Source: Clostridia bacterium
Lineage (GTDB): Bacteria; Bacillota; Clostridia; Christensenellales; UBA1242
Length of the DNA: 55,211 nucleotides
Direction: 5' to 3'
Assembly: GCA_017936585.1 (NCBI GenBank)
Contig: JAGBFI010000025.1
Coordinates: forward strand, 1 to 55,211
Below the pieces are notes generated by a model. The model did not search any database. It was not told where the DNA came from and worked only from the letters and a program-made list of their open reading frames with translations. Position numbers and translations under genes: made by a program. How positions within the stretch are numbered: the first letter of the stretch is position 1; every line of letters starts with the position of its first letter. Shown here in pieces: positions 51,386 to 55,211 of the stretch.

Positions 51386-51813
51386 TTATTATGGCAAGTG
51401 ACCACAGGGGATATCTTTTGAAGGAAGAACTTAAGACTTTCTTCAATCAAGAAAACATCATCACGATTGATGTTGGCTCATACAGCAAAGAGCCAGTTGA
51501 CTATCCAGACTTTGCCAAGCTTGGCATTGCAAAAATTTTGGAAGAGAAAAACAATGTTGGCATTTTCATTTGCGGCTCGGGCATTGGAATGAGCATTGCA
51601 GCAAACAGGAATCCAAAAATCAGAGCGGCACTTTGTCTCAATCCAAAAATGGCAACTCTTGCAAGAAAGGACAATGATGCAAATGTGCTTTGCATTCCAG
51701 GAAACTTGAAGAAAAAGAAAGCCATTCAACTTGTCAAAATTTTCCTTACAACAAGTTTTGAAGGCGGAAGACATGCCAGAAGATTGAAGAAAATTTCAGG
51801 AGCGGAAAAATGA
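51382..51813 (+). CDS. rpiB: Ribose-5-phosphate isomerase B
   Basis: A 143-residue RpiB/LacAB-family isomerase of the pentose-phosphate pathway. Motifs are MASDHRGYLLKEELK, VGSYSKEPVDYPDFA and FICGSGIGMSIAANRNPKIRAALC with the active-site Cys, then DNDANVLCIPG. It overlaps both neighbours by 4 bases, so the three genes form one operon. Confidence 0.93.
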   Translation: MIIMASDHRGYLLKEELKTFFNQENIITIDVGSYSKEPVDYPDFAKLGIAKILEEKNNVGIFICGSGIGMSIAANRNPKIRAALCLNPKMATLARKDNDANVLCIPGNLKKKKAIQLVKIFLTTSFEGGRHARRLKKISGAEK

Positions 51814-52574
51814 TAAATGTTATTGTTCCAGTCACGGAAAAACCTGAGGAGTTCAAAGAGTTTATTGAACAAAACAAGGGCAAAAATGTTCGCTTTTTTG
51901 TGGGCATCAGAGAAAGTTTGAAAGACAAAATCACATCTCGCTCCAAGGCGGTGGAGATTCACACTTTCAAAAACAGTTCAAAAAAAGAGGAGATCATCAA
52001 CTCTTTGCATTCATGTAAGTTTGAGAAAGGCAAAATTATGATTGTGAGAAGACCTTTGACCAAAGAAGAGTTCGGCAAGCTTGCAAGTTCGTCCAAAGAG
52101 ATTGCAACTTTGAGTGCAAAACATGGAAAGTTTGTTTCTGCAATCAAAAAGTTTACTCAAAAAATCATCCAAAGGGTTTTTGCTTTCAGTTTCTTTGATG
52201 ACATCTCTGCAATTTGTTATGGCGAAAGCATGTTTGAACTTCTTTCCGTTTGTGCAAACCTTTCAATGGCAAGCCGCGTAAATAAATATGTTGGCGTTGA
52301 AATTGAAGAGATTGAAACAATCGAAAAACAGGTCAAAAAGCAATACAGCCGTTGGACTGCTGCTTTGAAACTGATTTTTTGGTGTCTCATTTTTGCTGGA
52401 AGCGTTGTTGGAGGCGTGTTTGTTTGCATCTATTCTCCACTTTACGCACTTATTGTCATTTCGGTTATTGCTTGGATTGCAGTTGCACTTGTCTTTCTGC
52501 TTGGGGGAATTCTGGGCTTCACTCGAACGGTTGCTGTTGGCGACTTGAGATATGGACGCGCAGAAGAGGTTTAA
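51810..52574 (+). CDS. Membrane-anchored alpha/beta protein of unknown function in the rpiB operon
   Basis: A 254-residue protein translated together with rpiB (ATGA overlap). Residues 1-150 look alpha/beta and recall a degenerate glycosyltransferase-like fold (INVIVPVTEKPEEFKEFIE, then GKIMIVRRPLTKEEF and ISAICYGESMFELLS). No DxD motif is seen. A basic helix (EKQVKKQYSRWTAALKL) precedes two membrane helices (residues 186-208 and 211-237). No family was recognised. Confidence 0.6.
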   Translation: MINVIVPVTEKPEEFKEFIEQNKGKNVRFFVGIRESLKDKITSRSKAVEIHTFKNSSKKEEIINSLHSCKFEKGKIMIVRRPLTKEEFGKLASSSKEIATLSAKHGKFVSAIKKFTQKIIQRVFAFSFFDDISAICYGESMFELLSVCANLSMASRVNKYVGVEIEEIETIEKQVKKQYSRWTAALKLIFWCLIFAGSVVGGVFVCIYSPLYALIVISVIAWIAVALVFLLGGILGFTRTVAVGDLRYGRAEEV

Positions 52575-52632
52575 AAAGCAGACAAAGCGTAAAAATTTAA
52601 TTTTTGTCAATAAAAAAGAAAAGGAGATATAA

Positions 52633-53640
<1,008 letters not shown>

Positions 53641-53652
53641 GAGGCTAGCAGT

Positions 53653-53844
53653 ATGAGAAACAGATTTAAAACAGATAAAAGCAAAAAAGTAAATGCGGAG
53701 ATGGAGTCTTTCTTTTTGAGACCATGCGCGGAAAAATCGAAAATTGAAGCGGTGTTGTCCAACAGAATTGTTTTCACTGAACATTCAAGAGACAACAGAG
53801 AAAAATTTGTTGAAAAATTCAACGAATTGGAAAGAGCTAGATGA
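53653..53844 (+). CDS. Small basic protein after gap
   Basis: A 63-residue charged, helical frame (RNRFKTDKSKK, then SKIEAVLSNRIVFTEHSRDNREKFVEKFNELERAR) 12 bases after gap. The ribosome site is poor. It could be a real small gene co-transcribed with gap. No family was recognised. Confidence 0.4.
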   Translation: MRNRFKTDKSKKVNAEMESFFLRPCAEKSKIEAVLSNRIVFTEHSRDNREKFVEKFNELERAR

Positions 53845-53905
53845 AAAAATGCGACAAAACTTGCTAAAAAAGTAAAATGAGAGTTTGAAAATAAAGGAAA
53901 AGAGG

Positions 53906-54865
53906 ATGAAAAGTCAATTAGACAGAGAACTGATTGAAGGACTTAACGAAAGCAGCAACCAAGAATTTTTTGAAAATGTAAATGAAATTATGTATGAGCT
54001 TGTGACAAATGTGATCACGGATATTTCTGCAAAATCACCTTTTGTGCGCGTTGAAAAGTGCATTTTGCAGCCTGCAAATGAAATTTTCACAGGAGCGTTT
54101 TCTCAACGCTCTACATATGACTATTTCTTGGGAGTTGACAACACGCAAATTGAATTTAACTCAAAGACAAAGAAAAACCATTGGAAATACATTTGGAGAG
54201 AATTCAAGGCGTCTTGGAGACTTGGAAAGAAGAAATATAAGAAGTCAAAGAAGGAAAAACAGCAGCATGAGCAAGCACTTCAGAGCATTGATAAATATAA
54301 ACTTTCAGATTTCCGCCACGATATTGTCAACAAAATGGCACAGTATTTGACAGACACTTCAATCATCTACGAACATATGAGAAACATCTCAATCATTGGT
54401 GCTGACGATTTCGGCACTGGTGTGAAAGTGAATGTCTATATTGGTGTTTATGACTCAAAAAGAAAGGTGTTTAAGCTTTTCAACGAGGCAAAAAACAAAT
54501 TCACTGAAGTTGATTTTGCGGACAGATTTTCAAACATCGAATATAAGCAAGAAGAATGCGGAGAGATGTATGTCAACATGATAAAAATTTTCAATGCTCT
54601 CTTTGCAAAGGCTCACAAGAGAGTTCCAAATCAAATTTTGGTTGAAAGTTTGGTGTATAATTGTCCAAAGGTTTTGTTTGACCAAAAGGATGTCTACAAA
54701 ACTTTCGTAAATGTGGCAAACTACATTCGTTTGGTAAACCCAAGAGATTTGGTTTCAATTTGCAACCCTGCAAAAAACATCTTCGAAGAACCTCTTATTT
54801 TGGGGAACTCTTCACAACTTGATTTCTCAAAAATAATTTCACTTTTGGACAAGTTTAAATATTGA
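53906..54865 (+). CDS. Distant nucleotidyltransferase-like protein
   Basis: A 319-residue soluble protein. The start at 53906 follows AAAGGA; an upstream TTG at 53885 is unlikely. Two stretches recall the NTase fold of CD-NTase/PAP-type proteins: FTGAFSQRSTYDYF near residue 68, in the place of a G-S-x-x-x-G-T motif, and VPNQILVESLVYNCPKVLFD near residue 235, which resembles the FLIECLVWNVP helix of those families. The expected pair of catalytic Asp residues (DxD) is not evident, and residues 90-130 are a very basic linker. It may be a degenerate or highly diverged member, or a coincidence. No CBASS effector genes are adjacent. Confidence 0.45.
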   Translation: MKSQLDRELIEGLNESSNQEFFENVNEIMYELVTNVITDISAKSPFVRVEKCILQPANEIFTGAFSQRSTYDYFLGVDNTQIEFNSKTKKNHWKYIWREFKASWRLGKKKYKKSKKEKQQHEQALQSIDKYKLSDFRHDIVNKMAQYLTDTSIIYEHMRNISIIGADDFGTGVKVNVYIGVYDSKRKVFKLFNEAKNKFTEVDFADRFSNIEYKQEECGEMYVNMIKIFNALFAKAHKRVPNQILVESLVYNCPKVLFDQKDVYKTFVNVANYIRLVNPRDLVSICNPAKNIFEEPLILGNSSQLDFSKIISLLDKFKY

Positions 54866-55001
54866 TTTGACTACAAAACAAATGCTCATCAAAATGAAAT
54901 AACTTGTTTATGACACTTTTGTTGCCAAAGTTTTGTGTTTGTTTTGAGCTAAAATTGTATAATTTTCGACATTTTGCAAATCCTATTTTCAGGAGGGGCA
55001 A

Positions 55002-55184
55002 ATGAAAGAAATTTGGATGGTTGTTGGCTTTGGAGCTGGGCTTGTTGCAGGTGCGCTTTTGTATAAGCACTGTGATGATGCCAAAAAACTTGTAAGTAAG
55101 GGCGAAAAGGCAGTTCGAAAAGAGGTTGAAAACCTTAAAGAATCTGTGAAAGAGCAAAAAAAATCAAAGCCACAAAAAGCATAA
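55002..55184 (+). CDS. Small YtxH-like membrane protein
   Basis: A 60-residue protein with one N-terminal membrane helix (WMVVGFGAGLVAGALLY), then a Lys/Glu-rich helix (KKLVSKGEKAVRKEVENLKESVKEQKK). This is the layout of YtxH/gas-vesicle-like small stress proteins. TATAAT at 54958-54963 and AGGAGGGG before the ATG support expression. Confidence 0.6.
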   Translation: MKEIWMVVGFGAGLVAGALLYKHCDDAKKLVSKGEKAVRKEVENLKESVKEQKKSKPQKA

Positions 55185-55211
55185 AAATAAAATGAAAATG
55201 CAAGTGAAAAA

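Overview
The window is low-GC DNA from a Gram-positive, Clostridia-like, endospore-forming bacterium that uses the standard code (TGA is a stop). The lineage call rests on several signs: a T-box leader ahead of pheST, ArgR/RecN/SpoIVB in a Bacillus-like order, a SpoVM-like peptide, the ruvX-DUF1292 pair, tig-clpP-clpX, a YwlE-type phosphatase next to rpiB, and sigma-A-like promoters (TTGACx, 16-18 nt, TAnAAT) ahead of many genes. I cannot name the species. No rRNA, tRNA or CRISPR array was found.

Left end (1-2.8 kb): a large serine recombinase, cut by the window edge, runs straight into the 3' end of rarA/mgsA. This looks like one end of an integrated element whose insertion split rarA. An E2-like acyltransferase paralogue with a substituted catalytic His follows.

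Region 3-19.1 kb: phage packaging and head genes lie among host-like genes. There is a sigma-region-4-like HTH protein (3.0 kb), a large terminase with intact motifs (4.4 kb), then a surface protein, a secreted protein, a YkvI-type transporter and a reverse-strand ABC importer pair. After these comes a compact late operon (11.8-19.1 kb): terminase-small-like protein, zinc-ribbon-like protein, portal, scaffold, coat, two small connector candidates, a 500-residue neck/stabilisation candidate and two holin-like proteins. The order resembles a P22-type head module. No tail, endolysin, replication or repressor genes are seen between 3 and 19.1 kb. This module is the strongest candidate for an undescribed or domesticated system.

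Region 19.4-39.8 kb is chromosomal backbone: polA; a cloverleaf-like structured element; ruvX and a DUF1292 gene; a small Cys peptide; a pseudouridine synthase; T-box-pheS-pheT; a NifS-like desulfurase with thiI (tRNA thiolation); argR with ARG boxes; recN; a COG2426 membrane protein; a PadR-type HTH protein fused to a membrane domain; a YgjP-like metalloprotease; spoIVB; and a Xer-like recombinase.

Region 40-55.2 kb holds protein quality control (tig, clpP, clpX), the spoVM-like peptide, an SDR, DegV, lysS, nth, obgE, yhbY, rsfS, a ywlE-rpiB-membrane protein operon, gapA, a distant nucleotidyltransferase-like gene and a small YtxH-like protein. A dispersed palindromic repeat (core GGTGTA/GTTATGCA) occurs in at least six intergenic gaps. 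Several genes (rsfS, the YgjP-like gene, the YkvI-like gene) have a -10 box so close to the start codon that their mRNAs should be leaderless.
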